Assembly: GCA_015501585.1 (NCBI GenBank)
Contig: JADNRY010000633.1
Location: 1 to 33,604, forward strand
DNA: 33,604 nt
Source: Rhodocollybia butyracea
Taxonomy: Eukaryota; Basidiomycota; Agaricomycetes; Agaricales; Omphalotaceae
Direction of reading: 5' to 3'
Part shown: positions 10,951 through 22,933 of the stretch, piece after piece
Layout of the letters: each line of letters begins with the position of its first letter
How positions within the stretch are numbered: position 1 is the stretch's first letter
The notes under the pieces: generated by a model
Told to the model about the DNA's origin: nothing
Seen by the model: the letters and a program-made list of their open reading frames with translations, nothing else
Databases searched by the model: none
Made by a program: the position numbers and the translations under genes

Positions 10951-11138
10951 GTACTCTCGTGTACTGCTGAGGGAGGTCACGGTTTATTCAATATCTTTAT
11001 ACTTGTGTTCTTCGTACTGACAATCGTTAGATTAGATTACTTACTTAAGTTCACAGGGACTTATCTTTATCAATACAGAGTCATTGTACACTGCTCATGT
11101 ACTGCTGAGGAAAGTTCGATCACTTACTTGAGTTCACA
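10951..11138 (+). repeat. Imperfect tandem pair
   Basis: GTACTGCTGAGG followed later by ACTTACTTAAGTTCACA (10951-11055) recurs as GTACTGCTGAGG then ACTTACTTGAGTTCACA (11086-11138) with shorter spacing. No gene is seen in 10900-11400. Confidence 0.6.
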
Positions 11139-11404
11139 ATTTGACTATATATTTTGATCACCATGCTGCACAGTCCTTTGAGGAATGGCAGAAAACCATA
11201 TTTGGCCAGGCTACAGCTCTGGCAGTGTGGACAGGCAGCAAGTAAGTAAGCTGCTATCACTTCTAGAGTTCAAATCCAACAAGAATTGGTGTTGCAGTTA
11301 TGCAATGTTTCTTAGCTGAGATGCCTATCCCAATAATGCATGAGGCAGCGTGACATTCATCTCTACTTTGAACTTCAGGCCTTATCCTTGATGCTCGTTG
11401 CCTT

Positions 11405-11697
11405 GGGACAGGCTGAAACTACCGGGTAAGTAAGAGAGATTCATACCCCAGGATGTGTCGAGTGATTCAACTGGGGTGCAAAGTCGGTCAATACATACCA
11501 CACATAGGCTGAATATTCCTTGAATGTGGTCACAGATAGAGATAGAGAGCAAAATAATAAGTAGTTTGGCTTCGGTTTGGCAATCAAGACAATCAAGCCA
11601 ATGAAATAATTCTGTCATGGAAATAAATGAGTCAAACCTAGGTCACATGCGGGAGGTAAAAATCAAAAAGTAACCTCGGCCAATCCGCTTTCGTCAC
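11405..11697 (-). repeat. Inverted dispersed repeat, right copy
   Basis: Reverse complement of the repeat at 4321-4640. Its outer end CGTCAC (11692-11697) mirrors GTGACG at 4321. Together the copies bracket a 7377-bp segment. Identity fades inward near 11405. Confidence 0.75.
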
Positions 11698-11889
11698 TAT
11701 AAGTACGTTGTAATACATCAGGAATGGCAAACAGGTTATACGTCCCAGGTTTAAACTACGGAATCGAGAACATGACTGGCTAGGAACGCAAGACTTGGTT
11801 CAACGGGAGGAGGGTAACATAAATGTAAGTAATTGCAGTGATACCATCTTCCGACCACTCGAAGAAGTGACTCGGAGGTGCACTCAGTG

Positions 11890-13748
11890 CTACTTGGAAG
11901 ATCGAATGCTTGAGAAGTTCGATCTTCAGGCAGATAGCATATGCCTTTTTGAAGGGAGACATCCTCACCCTTGCGAAGATTATACGTGGGAATGACTCGA
12001 GGTTTTTTTCGATGCATAATCAGAGTGACTGTCGATTCTAAGCAAGCCATCGACGTGGAGAAAAGAAGTTGCGCTATCGATTCTGAGCCAAGATCGAGTT
12101 TTCGAGCCTTGTTTGGTTGTGGTGCTTGCATTTGATGAAGTTCCCGGGTGCTTCCCTTCATGAATCGACTGTTCAACTGTGTTTTATTTGATTGTGATGA
12201 CGCTCGAAGATTTGACCAGCCAAAGCCTTGGTTCCAGAAGCTGGCCAGTTGAGGCAGATGCTGTAGAGTCTTAGACTCGCAACCTCACGATCCTTGTTGA
12301 TGATACTGAGGACTCTTTCATACAGGTATTTGGAAGGGGAAGTAATGAGATATTCCCGGCGGTCGCGGTCGCTGAGCGGAAACACCGACAGCAACATATG
12401 TCCATCTGCGGGAAGTCTCAAGGAAGAAGGGGAGGAGGTAAACGCACGCTCAGCCACGTCCTCGTTTATGCGCCGAGCAGCACCAGAGATTACCGCCTCA
12501 AACAGGGACATATCAGAAGCGTAACGGTACGCATCGAGAGCAGAGCCCCCAAATCGATCTCTCAACTTGACAAGCGATTCTGCAGTGGTTTTAATGCGCG
12601 AGATACCCTGAAGTTGAAGCCTACAGATCCCCATCGGTAATCTAATGGCACGAACAACTTGAATGAGAACATACCCAGATACGAGCTCTTCAGCGGTCCA
12701 TGGCTTCATAACCAGATAGTAAGCGTTTGTATGCTTCTTCTTCCATTCCATTCTGAGCTCTCGAGGGGAAGCGGCCTGTATAATAAAACCTCCTCTGGCC
12801 GTCAAGAATTCCGGAACATCGACGAGGCTGCGGTTTGAGTCGACAAGACACCATGTATCAGACAGTATCATGGCCGAAACATCTTCAGGAACCACTTGAG
12901 AGAGCATGACTCTATACTAAACATTATCTTTCCACAGCAACGCGGAGTCGGGGTGGACCATGAACAACGTCGGAAGATTTTGCGCGCATCTGAGATGCCA
13001 AATGAAGAACAGAAACCGCGTTTTTCCTGTTGTAGAGAAGATCGATCAGTATAAACAGATAATTACACCCGAAAAGAGAAAATCACCGATACCAGGAAGA
13101 CCAGTGGCGACGAGGCCAAAGCCCGTGGCGACATTCTTGTTCTCAGATAATGCAAATGGGTTAGGAAAGACATCCAAGGCATTGATATCTGGAGCAGGAA
13201 CCAAGCGAATTGCAAGAGGGTCTGAGGGGTCAGACCGGTCAACATCCACTTCCTTTAATTTTATATCGAGTACTGCGTCACTCGATGAAGGATCGGGTTG
13301 GTTATGACTGGCGCTCAACTGCCGATTAGCCTCTTGTTCAACACTAGAACTAGAGAGCGAATCAGTAAATAGATTCATAAAGTCCAGAAGTGGCTTACCG
13401 GTCTACAATCGGGCTTTCTTCAGTCTTTTTCTCCCTATCCAACTGCTTTACTTTCGTTGACTGTCTAATGAACTCCTCGTGTCGTTGATTGTACGCCAAA
13501 TTTTTCTTTTGTGCCGATTTCAACCATTCTAGGATCGCGAGGATGAGTTCAACGTATTCCTGGCGGATGAGAACGCCATTAGGAGTGCCTTCCAGCAAGG
13601 TTGGATCCGTGCCATCTAAAGTCCAAATATGCGAAGGAACAGTAATGCTTTCCGAGCGATTTTCTACAAGGATTTTCCTAGGAGAGATAATTGAGGGATT
13701 GTGGAGAATTAAGAAGCCTGGGAATGGACCAGCATGATACCGTGACAT
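11890..13748 (-). pseudogene. RHS/Crinkler-like P-loop NTPase, copy B, broken
   Basis: This is a direct paralogue of copy A with the same exon pattern: exons 13748-13399, 13343-13087, 13026-12675 and 12620 downward; introns 13344-13398, 13027-13086 and 12621-12674. The spliced product carries GLPGIGKT, WCLVDSN, IQAASPRE, WKKKH and MKPWTAEEL. A TAG stop at 12917-12919 replaces the glutamine codon of copy A within KDNVQYK. Exon 1 keeps the roughly 40 bp missing from copy A, and exon 4 keeps the base copy A lost. Both copies share a stop after IKHS, so the 3' end was either already broken before duplication or contains an intron I cannot resolve. About 28 bp of the final AFDSF-type segment is also missing. 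An upstream ACGCGT hexamer (about 13803) is noted without further support. Confidence 0.7.
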
Positions 13749-14239
13749 TGCTCTTCAACGTTCAACACAACACTCAACAGTCAAGAGTCTCAGATCAACA
13801 AACGCGTCTTTTTGCCTCCGCCTCCAATCCGTTTCGCTTTCGTTTGCTCTCGCAACGCTTTCTGAGGTGCATCAAGACCCCTTGAAATGAAATTTTCAAC
13901 AGGATATCTGCGAGAAAGGGATTAATAGAGGTTCAAAAGGACCAGAAAGTCTCAAAGAAGTTGTACACGCGCCTTTGCTCTCCCGGCTGAAGTCGATTTA
14001 TGTGTGTGCCAGTTGGCTGTAGCTTGGGATGAATGATGATGCTTGGGGCAAAATTGATCTCTTGCTAGCCTGGTGCGAGATTTTTAGTTTTTTCTTTGAA
14101 CCTCTCACAGCTGTACTTTTTAGCTCGGGAAACCAAGTGAAAGAGAATGAGATTGCAGAAACTTCAACTGGTAATCCCGTACATTCATCTTTTTCGGGAA
14201 GATATGCTCATCCAGCAGCTGTTACGATACATTAGGTCT

Positions 14240-14600
14240 GTGTGGTCTGCTCGAAACGGGCTTTTCTGAACCCAACGCAATCTTCAAGAACATGAAGATA
14301 CTTCCACTCGACGTCCTCACCGATCTTCATCGCACAAGCGGCAGCAAACCGACCATTACCGACACCGACACCGTATATTTGTTTGAACACTTCAACAAAA
14401 AGGTTCGGAAGTAAGTTCTCTGTACATTGTACGACGTTCCCTTACTGATGTAGCGTATCATTGGCGACAACTAGACTAGTGTTACTACGCAAAATACCCT
14501 GTTTGCCATCGAGCTCTTGATTTGAATTGCACACGGAGGACCCGTAGGCGAAATAGTTGGGGTTGGTTTGAACGAGTTCAAACAGCTTCAACTACTCGAG
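14240..14600 (-). pseudogene. Unidentified gene remnant
   Basis: Two protein-like stretches read on the minus strand: FELVQTNPNYFAYGSSVC and onward to VVANDTL (about 14600-14455), then LFVEVFKQIYGVGVGNGRF and onward to EDCVGFRKARFE (about 14405-14245). They look like consecutive exons of one conserved protein, but I do not recognise the family. An in-frame stop precedes the first stretch and no clean splice pair joins them. The remaining 13.75-14.24 and 14.60-14.82 kb sequence shows no other gene. Confidence 0.4.
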
Positions 14601-14822
14601 ATAGAGCCTCATATCGCTGTTTTCAACTTTCGATCCTTTTCGTACAAGACAAAACTCGATAAGATCAGCGTTGACCAGGCACCGGTTTGGCAAAGGACCT
14701 ATATCTCGTTCACTGAATAGAAGGTGAATATTTATTATACCATTACATAGACTGAAAAATCATATTGTTCTTACTACTCGGTTCAATAGCTTCATCTCAG
14801 TTCACCCTCGAAAGGAAGTGCC

Positions 14823-17177
14823 TTACGATCGCCCGCCAGCATTGCTACTGGATGCTCTCCAGGATGCTCCAGACGTCCCGCTGGTTGCTTCTAGCGTGAA
14901 AAAGGGATTCACCAGCTGTACTTGGGATAGTGGTCTAGCCGTAGGATGTAGCTGAGGCATCGGAGGCTGTCGAGGTATTGGAGGTGGTCGAGGCATTGGA
15001 GGCTGTCGAGGCATTGGAGGTAGTCGAGGCATTGGAGGCTGTCGAGGCAGCGGAGGTTGTTCAGGCATTGCATGTCCCGCAGACTCACTCCCTCCGAGTC
15101 TGTGTGATCCAATGGGCAAGGCTGACGGTCTCGATTTCGATGTTTCCGTTCGACCCCGAATGCTCTCCAACTCCTGCTTCAAGCTATCCCTTTCCACTTG
15201 CAGATTATCTCTCTGTTCACACAACGACTTAATCTTCTCTTCCTTGCTCTCCAAAGTGGTTGTCATTTCGGATACACGACGGGAGAGTTCTCCCTTCTGC
15301 GCCTGAAGATCCTTCACTTGTGCGAGCATCTCTGTTTTCAAGGTTTCGGTCTCTCGTGTTTTGCGCCTGAGTGCAGCACGGCTCTCGCCCCGGAGAACTT
15401 CGATTTGTGTGAATTTGGAAAGGATGGTCTCTTTTGCGTCATTCAACTGCCTTCGCAAATCGGATAGCTCGGCGAGGACTGGCTCTCCAAGGATGTCCGG
15501 GTTGGGCCCGTCCCGCTCGACTTGCGATTCGCTCGGTCGAGCTTGCGAATCACGGTTATCGGATGACATCTGATTTCTTCCAGTGCGGGTGGCCTCTAGG
15601 CCTCGCTGGAGTTCATCCTTTTCCCTCCGTAAAGACCCAATCTCTCGCTCCTTTGACCGCTCCGAGGCCCTGAGTTGACGAGAGTGCTCGTCAATCTGGG
15701 CATTCAAGGATGCTTGCAGGTCATTTATAGTAGTCTGCATCTCTGCCTTCACTTCTTCTGTCTGTCTCAGCAAAAGTGCGTCATGCTCGTCGCGGAGGGC
15801 CTGAAGATCGCTCTCCTTCTGTCGCTGCGCATCCCGAGCTTCTTCCTCTAGCATCGTGACAGTCACTTGGAGAGCATCTCTCTCCATCTCAAGATTGCTG
15901 ATATCTTGCGTCAATAACGTACAGCTGAGCTCAAAATCGCTCTGCGCGGTAGCCAACTGGGCTTGAGCGATGCTGAGTTCCTGTTCTTTGCTCTCCATAG
16001 CACTGGAAATTCTTTGCGTCTCCTCTTTTTCGTTAGCATGGGCGTCGTCTCGGTCTTGGTGAAGGCTACGGATCTCCTCGGATAGCCGACTAGTATCAGC
16101 ACGCTCCTTCTCCAGCTCAAGATAAAGAGTATTCACGAGCTCGTCTCGGTCACGACAAACTTGCTCAAAGTCAGCCCTGGCGCTGTCCCGAGATTCCGTC
16201 AAGATAAGTGTCTCGTCGGCGAAACGTGCTGCTGCGGACTGGGATCGCGTACGTTCCATCTCGAGTTCCTGAGTGGCATTATCAAGTTCGCTGCGAAGGG
16301 TGTTATTGGCATCAAGCAGATCACTACGTTCTTGAGAGGCAGAAGCGTTAAGCTCGTCCAGCTCTTGACGAAGCCGGTCAGCCTCGGCAAGCGCATCGTC
16401 CAGAGCTATGGTGAGACAAGAAACGTCCTCCTCGGAGTTGGCTTCAGTTGTTTGAAGGCTATGGACTCGGTGCACCATATCAGCATAGTCCTGGTCCACT
16501 TGGGTGATCCTCGCTTGTGTTTCTTGGACCTCATGAGACGAACTGTCTACCTCGAGCGAAAGACGAGCAGACTCTGCGGAGAGCGTGGTATTCGCATCTG
16601 AAACCTCGTCCAGTCGTGCTTGTATCTCTGCTTTCTCTCGCAGCAGGTCACTCTCCCTCGACTCGAAAGTGCGAGTCAGCTCTTTCGTAAGAGCTTCCTG
16701 CGCATCACGCAGCGCCTGCACCTCAACGGCATGAGCCTGCATGTCATCCCGGTGCTTATTTTCTAGCTCAGCGACGACAACATGGAGGCGTTGACACTCG
16801 GAATCCGAAATGTATAAGTTGTTCCTCAGATCCGTTGGTTCGTCATCAAAAGAGGTGTAGACTTCGCTGAAAGAATCGGAATCAGCCGAGTCATTGTCAT
16901 TCTGGCCATGAGGAGGGGAAGTCCATGGATTCGCTGCTCCCTCATTTTCATGAGCTGAATATGCGAAGTCTGAGAATTCTAAGGATGATTCGCCGCTCTC
17001 GATAGACTCTGTATCCGAGAAGTTTTCAGCGGTGGTTGCCACTGGCTGGGTCTGACAATAACGAAAACAGTCAGATGAATATTCAAGACATTAGACAAGA
17101 CACACAGTGGCGAGTATTTCCGGGCCTTTTTGTAGTCGCGAGTCTGACGAGGTGGTTCCGCGACCGAAAAGTTGCAT
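14823..17177 (-). CDS. Long coiled-coil protein with proline-rich tail, 766 aa
   Basis: Exon 1 is 17177-17106 (ATG at 17177, MQLFGRGTTSSDSRLQKG), the intron is 17052-17105 (GTGTGT...GTCAG), and exon 2 is 17051-14823, together an exact frame. The long exon alone has no usable ATG at its 5' end (its first candidate codon is GTG at 17042), so the short exon supplies the start. Residues about 30-100 are acidic and Ser-rich. From about 105 to 670 runs an almost unbroken heptad-rich, Glu/Gln/Arg/Leu-rich coiled coil with one break (SSDNRDSQARPSESQ). The tail is a run of QPPMPR units followed by a Ser/Gly-rich end. The composition suggests a dimeric rod or scaffold protein with a proline-rich region that could bind SH3, WW or profilin-type partners. 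No catalytic motif or membrane segment is present, and I cannot name the family. The frame is intact. Confidence 0.8.
14954..15070 (-). repeat. 18-bp coding minisatellite (QPPMPR)n
   Basis: On the + strand the unit is TCGAGGCATTGGAGGCTG with small variants, about six copies. On the minus strand it encodes QPPMPR, RPPPIPR and similar. It lies in the tail of the coiled-coil gene. Confidence 0.9.
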
Positions 17178-17389
17178 GATAGTGAACTCTACAATTTGTG
17201 TGGTGACTGGTTAGGCTGCTTGGGAAGGAGTACTGCAGAACTAGATGGAGGATGTAGAGGAATGAATTGAAGACCATGCGACTTGCACGCTTGACGATAT
17301 CCACGGTCATGAGACTACGCGTAACCTTCAGACTTCCAACTTACTAATACGCTGTGTAATGTGAAACTCTTTGCTAGTGTCTCCTAATC

Positions 17390-17870
17390 CTAATCCTATT
17401 TCTCCATGCTCGAAAGACTAGAAGAACAAGAAATAGCCCGCGATACAACTCCCTGGCCCGATCCTCTTATTATTGAATGCTCGTCCCTAATAATGGCAGA
17501 GGTTTGGGGTTATCTCATCGTAGGGCGCCTCGCATCTTGGAGGCACAGTTCCACTACACAGAACCTGGAACAGGCCACTGAAGAGCAAGTTCATCTTATT
17601 CTTTCCATACATGTAGATTCGTTAACTTTCAACCCCCAGATTCCTTAAATGCAGGCAGGAGCTCCAAGAATATTATGATTCTCAGCAGAGTCAGCGCAAG
17701 CAAGAGCCTGAGCGCTCCGAGTCGCGTTGCCTCAGAATATGGAAGAAACTGCTTGGTCAACCGTTGGTCGACGAAGTTTCTGAAGTTTCTTGGAATGATG
17801 TTCCGCTTTATCAAAAGTACATTAAGCAGTATACATACTTTGGAGATTGTTATTGGGTGAGTCCTCGTTA
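17390..17870 (+). pseudogene. Remnant of unknown gene, copy 1 of a pair
   Basis: Stretch one reads MLERLEEQEIARDTTPWPD, later WGYLIVGRLASW (17406-17620). Stretch two reads QELQEYYDSQQ, then CLRIWKKL, WNDVPLYQKYIKQYTYFGDCYW, ending at a plausible donor GTGAGT at about 17857. The same order recurs at 33150-33604 with WGYLIVGRLA and WDVPLYHKL, so both derive from a real gene. An acceptor ATGCAG before stretch two (about 17654) fits an intron. The family is not recognised. This copy is better preserved than the second but lacks a resolvable full frame. Confidence 0.5.
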
Positions 17871-17879
17871 CTATACTAA

Positions 17880-19230
17880 TCACTAAATCAGGGGAAACGT
17901 CATTTGAGATTTCACGAATCGCAAGATCAAGAGATAATTACCTGTGCTTGCACAGCATAATAACCGTTTACAACCTAAGAAAAATTATTGGTTGAAATTA
18001 CATTTGTAAATGAGCTCTTGGGAATGATTTTACCAGATTTCATCCACATCAAATCATTACACGAGATTTTTCATGAATAAAATCTACGGTTGATAATTCT
18101 CTTTACTCGCATCTCAATATGACCCACAAGAATAATTATGGTCAACCTGCAATCAGTTCTGAACCCGCAATGATCATTTTCTCAAAGTTTTAACTGTAGG
18201 TAATTATCTAGGATGATCAGACAACTATCGAATATCCTAATCCCAATACTGATCTGTTTAACTTGCATGCACTTACGAGCTCCCTACTAAGCAGTACTCT
18301 TAAGTACTAGCACAACAAATAGGACAGTATTAAGATCATGGTATGTACTTCAAAGTTCAAAGCAACTGTACATTGCGTGCATTGAGATTCGACGCAACAT
18401 GATGTCTGACAGTCTCGCGACTGGACTCCAAGTCGTTCGACAGCAAGCTCGAAGGTTTTGGACCACTGACAAGGTATTTGCACTGGGCGCCAAGCAAACC
18501 AGGGTATGTACGACGCGTAAGCCTTACCCGGGATAGCGAAGGATAGCGAAGGGTTTCAAAGGCCGTGCGGCGTGCATGGCACAGTCACAGGGTCGCGAGG
18601 ATTATAAATTGGTTCAACTTGTTGAAACGGGACGATTCCATCCTTTCTTCCTTCCCTTGTCTGGGCCCCATCTTCGTATCTGATGTATACTCTCAACTTT
18701 CAAGCCTCAAGTATCTCTCAATCTCCCTCAAGTTCTCTTTGCCACCTCCCTTCAAGCTCACGGGCCTTTTATGAGTCCTGAATGAAATGAAGGCTCGTCC
18801 TTATGGCGGGTTTCGCGTGAGAATTTGTCCAAATTAAGCTTCATCTTGTCTAAATCGGGTTGACCTAATAAGGAGATTAGTTTCGATATATTTGGGATGT
18901 CAAAGCGCTTGCCATGTGACCTCCCCTTCATGCTCTCTTTTGCCCATCAATGTTCCTTTTCTGTTTGTCTTCATCAGCTCCATTTCTCGCTGCTATTTCG
19001 CCTTGTGTGCAGCACTGAGAACGCGACTATCGGCTATCTACCCACACCAAACATAACTTCGTTGATTTGAAAATACAAACTGATCATTAGCAGCTGAACA
19101 AATTTGGATTCATGGCAACTTGCTCAGTTATGGAACATGAAAACCAGAGGAAATTAGTCTGCTACCGACTTTCACTGAGCACAGTGGACAATCACTAGCA
19201 CTGCTGACAGCTGTTGACCGATACTGATAT
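17880..19230. other. AT-rich non-coding region
   Basis: No conserved coding signal. Around 18530-18780 there is a pyrimidine-rich stretch resembling a fungal promoter or leader, but no gene follows it that I can support. Confidence 0.4.
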
Positions 19231-20520
19231 CGATACAAACAGAAGTACTTGAGCCATGTTGCTGAACTTTACAAAGAGGAACTGGTGAAGCGCGTCAGAG
19301 AAGACACTGCCAAGTAGGTGTCATTTAACCCGATATATATGGTGAATATTGAACTTCACCAGGTTCCCACAAGGTATCATTGTTAAGGCATTGATACTTC
19401 AGCAGTTCCAAAAGAAGCCGTTGAAGAGGACCTTTCTGAACCATTCTCCAAGCTGTTCACACCAAAAACATCAGCGCCATCTACTCCGTGGATTTCTTCT
19501 CCCATCATCGGTTGTACTCGTTCTTCTGCCACTGCGCTGATCTAATTGCCGCTCCTGTACCGCATGCAGCAACCTCCTCCACTGCAGTTTGCCCTATAGC
19601 TAGTACATCAGGTGCTACATGCCTCAACTCAGCCAGAAGCACTGGTAGTGCAGGTTTTGGAGGCAAAGATCAAAGGTTAGTCTAGTTGCTTCGGAGGCTG
19701 CGAAAAGCTTGTGAAGAGGCTGAACGCATTAAACAGCTTGGCTACAATCGTCAACGGGAGGAAGTGGAGGAAAGAAGCAGAGGAAAAAGCACGGAAGGAG
19801 ACTGAAGTGAAGATGGCAGCACTTGAGATTGGAAACAAGGTGACAGCTATCACTAGCTCTTTAAAGAAAGCAGATACACTGAAGTTGGCTTCGGTCCTAG
19901 ATTTGGTGTTATGCCCAGTGTGAGCTCTGCTATTGTGGACATTTACATGTAGACAATTTGCCTATAACTACCTTGGTAACCAAAAAGCTTCAGACATGTA
20001 CTTTGGATGGAACTCGTACGACCCACAAGCTGTAACAGAAGCTCCAGCTCAACTATGGTCATTCCGGGAGCATCCGCCATATTTTCCAACCAATACTTTG
20101 GTCAAGACAAAGAGGACGAGCTGGCAATGAGCCAAAACAGCGATTTTCTTCTTGGAGATGAAAACTTGGCTGGTCTTGAACTTGCCCCACAGGATGTGAT
20201 TTCTCGGGTTATGGATAACCCAAATGTACAGAACATCCGAGACAATACCAGGGCCAGAGCCTTAAAGCAAGATTTTCTCATTTCCGCATTTTTCCTTGCT
20301 TGTTCCATGTCTACAAAGCCACAGCCTCGAATCCAAGATCCTCCAGGCATCTCATGTGGTCATTTGTCGATATAGCGTTTTCTCAGGTCATCAGCTTGTT
20401 AAAAAGAAATCTACGGAGGAAACGAGCTTTGAAGCTTGTCGGAGGAGAGTTGGCAAAGCATCTGTCAGCCAGTGCAACGCGTCCTCTGGGTTCAAGACAA
20501 TTGAAAGACTGGATGAGTAG
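19230..20520 (+). pseudogene. Decayed gene of unknown family
   Basis: Protein-like pieces occur in order but in different frames: HVAELYKEELVKRVREDTAK (about 19256-19313) followed by a possible intron to 19365, TSAVPKEAVEEDLSEPFSKL, EKARKETEVKMAALEIGNK (charged coil, about 19785-19845), LAGLELAPQDVISRVMDNPN (about 20170-20225), and a basic end LLKRNLRRKRALKLVGGELA (about 20395-20455). Several stops interrupt them. I do not recognise the family. It could be an old gene or a transposon-derived frame. Confidence 0.35.
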
Positions 20521-20539
20521 GTAAGTATTGTTCCATAAA

Positions 20540-22930
20540 AACAAGTGTTATCTCATCTGCCCCAGGAATGACTCTTTAGTATACTGCATCTCTGACGTGC
20601 AACAAAACCGGTGTCTACAGTCAAGTTGATCTTTTTGACTCATTCTTGAGAGAGCGTTCGTGTTAGATGTTCCGATCCGGGCACGGAATTGAGGGGTTTC
20701 TCAAAGATACATCACAGCACACAACGAGGGGTTTCTATATTACGGACTCGTACCTGCCACGCGCTTGGCGCGATGGCCCACACTCGCAAGTACTCCCTTA
20801 ACTTCAAAGCCTTCAAACGTGTGTCTCCAGTTCTTCAAGGCCTCAAGTGCAATGCCCAACCTTCGTCAAGTGCTCTTTGTCAAGTACTCACAATCACGTT
20901 TCAACGTCTAGGGCCCGCTTTGTTGTATTCAAGACATTCGAGGTGGAGGTGGTATGATTTGGAAAGCAGGCAGTGAGGTGCAACGTTGCGGGTGTGCAGG
21001 CTCAACGTAATCTATGTATCATCTGTACTGCTTGTTAGTTAGCAAATATACATATTTCATTAAATTTTCATGTCATTGTTCAAGTGTATAGAACGACAAA
21101 CAGAGCTGGAATGCTCACAACCTGCCTTAACTCATCAGATTCATTTTGGCGAATTTCAAGTAGGCATAATTATTTTTATACATTAAAACACGAAAGGATT
21201 ATTTTACCCGATTGCAGCCCGATTATCGAAAAGGGGGCTATCCATATTATGGTATATATTGCTATAGAATCGTCTGAAATCGTTGCACCAGGATTGTTGC
21301 GGTTTCACCAGATTATAATCGATTCGCCGGAACGGTAACCGGTTATGATAGCTACCGAAATTTAGGCTACCAGCCGCCTTTACTTTGATTCAGCAAATTC
21401 TAGAAATATCGCGAAACTTATTTGAATGCTGAGACTCAAAAGATGTCTCGGTGGGGTATTCGACATCTAGGCTCAGAAGATGCCACCGCTTCTCAATGGA
21501 ACCTCTGTTCACATCTCGCTGCTCAATCGCATGATTGTGCTCATCGCTGGCCACCTATAACAAGGAAGGGTCATTCTGTCACTTTTCCTTTGGGTGTGAA
21601 TGAATGTGTGCTTATTACTCGCACTCCCCCACTACGACGACGTAAATTCCCAAAACGCGAGCATGCTAATGACGACTGGTTCCCAAAGATCGAATGTGAT
21701 AATCCTTCTCTTCATGACCGCGGCCAATACCAGAACCAGTCTCAGACTCGGACTGTTCTAGCCTTAGTCTCCCACTGACTCTCCCTCCTCCATACTCCGT
21801 CTGACCTTCCACCGTTGGCTAGAATTTGTATTTGTACTGATAGTTGTGAAATATCTGTTGTGAGGTAAAGTAAAACGATCGATGGTAATGATAACAAATA
21901 ATCGGAGGAGGTTACCGGCAACGGTGACAGCGGTCCCTTGAGGATCAATGTGGCCCAGGCTAATACATACATTCACCTGGAAGTACACAACTCACATGAG
22001 CCACAAGTTTTCGGGTGAGGCTCGAAACGACGTTGTAACAAGACAGTCCTGGCAAAGATACTGATGTTGGAAAACTTATACGCTGACTCTAGATTTTTTT
22101 CATTTGGCAATCCAAAGCAAGTTTTTCTATTCCATTGGCAGCAGCGAAATGAAGTTCAAGTATATAACGCCACACACACGGACCACGTTCAATTCACGTG
22201 AGGTGTGAACAACCAGGCCAAACTTCATGTTGCCCAACAATGGCAATCGTTGCCCCTCCAAACACCTCAAACGTTACTGTACCCTTACCTACACAAAGCC
22301 CTCTCTCCCTCTCGCTGATCGGTTGCAATAGAACGGTGCAAATCATTGCAACATACAACCAAGTACAGACCCACCACCTATATCCCCTCCCTGCCTCTCG
22401 GTCCTGGACCTTATTAAGGCTGTGGTGGTCCCGTAGCCCTGCCCTCACAATCCCATCATTCAACCTCTTCATAATTCCAGTATCCTCCGCCTCGTCCTTT
22501 AATGTCCTCTCAGTCAACATCTTCATATTGAGACCCTCACTGCTCCTCGGCCGTCGACTCCGAACTTGCAAACTTGGAGGAGGAATAACTTGGTCCGGCA
22601 GCTGAGCTGTCAGGGTAAAGTTGGGGTAAATTATAAGAGGATTGCTAAATGCTCGTCTAGAGCTGAATCCAAGTTGACGGACGGGATCGAGATATGCACT
22701 GTACCAGCACTGACGAGAGTTTTAGTGAGGAAACTGGAGAAGCATACAATCGACCGAGAATGGTCTCGACTCGAGTAGCATGGCAAGGTGGGATTCAAGT
22801 TGGGGCGATGGGAGGCGATGGTGGAAGTAAAAGATATCTCTCCGTCTCAAACCTTTGGCTTTGTGCTTATACGAATTAAGTATATGAAACGAATATCGGA
22901 TACAGTTCTGTACTTAATAATCAAGGCACT
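20540..22930. other. Long non-coding region, no supported gene
   Basis: Open frames here (for example 20689-20976, 21422-21778, and both strands of 22198-22571) have no motif I recognise and no splice support. The region 21000-21400 is AT-rich. It is 2.4 kb without a gene I can defend. Confidence 0.4.
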
Positions 22931-22933
22931 ACT

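Noticed and set aside
13489..13737. Plus-strand frames opposite RHS-like copies A and B
   Set aside because: They occur in both copies only because the coding strand is duplicated; no splice or motif support.
14978..15232. Plus-strand frame with EALEVV repeats
   Set aside because: It is the antisense reading of the QPPMPR repeat in the coiled-coil gene.
22194..22605. Overlapping open frames of 125 and 135 codons on opposite strands
   Set aside because: Neither has a recognisable motif, splice context or paralogue in the window. The minus frame has a hydrophobic stretch but this is not enough to call a gene.
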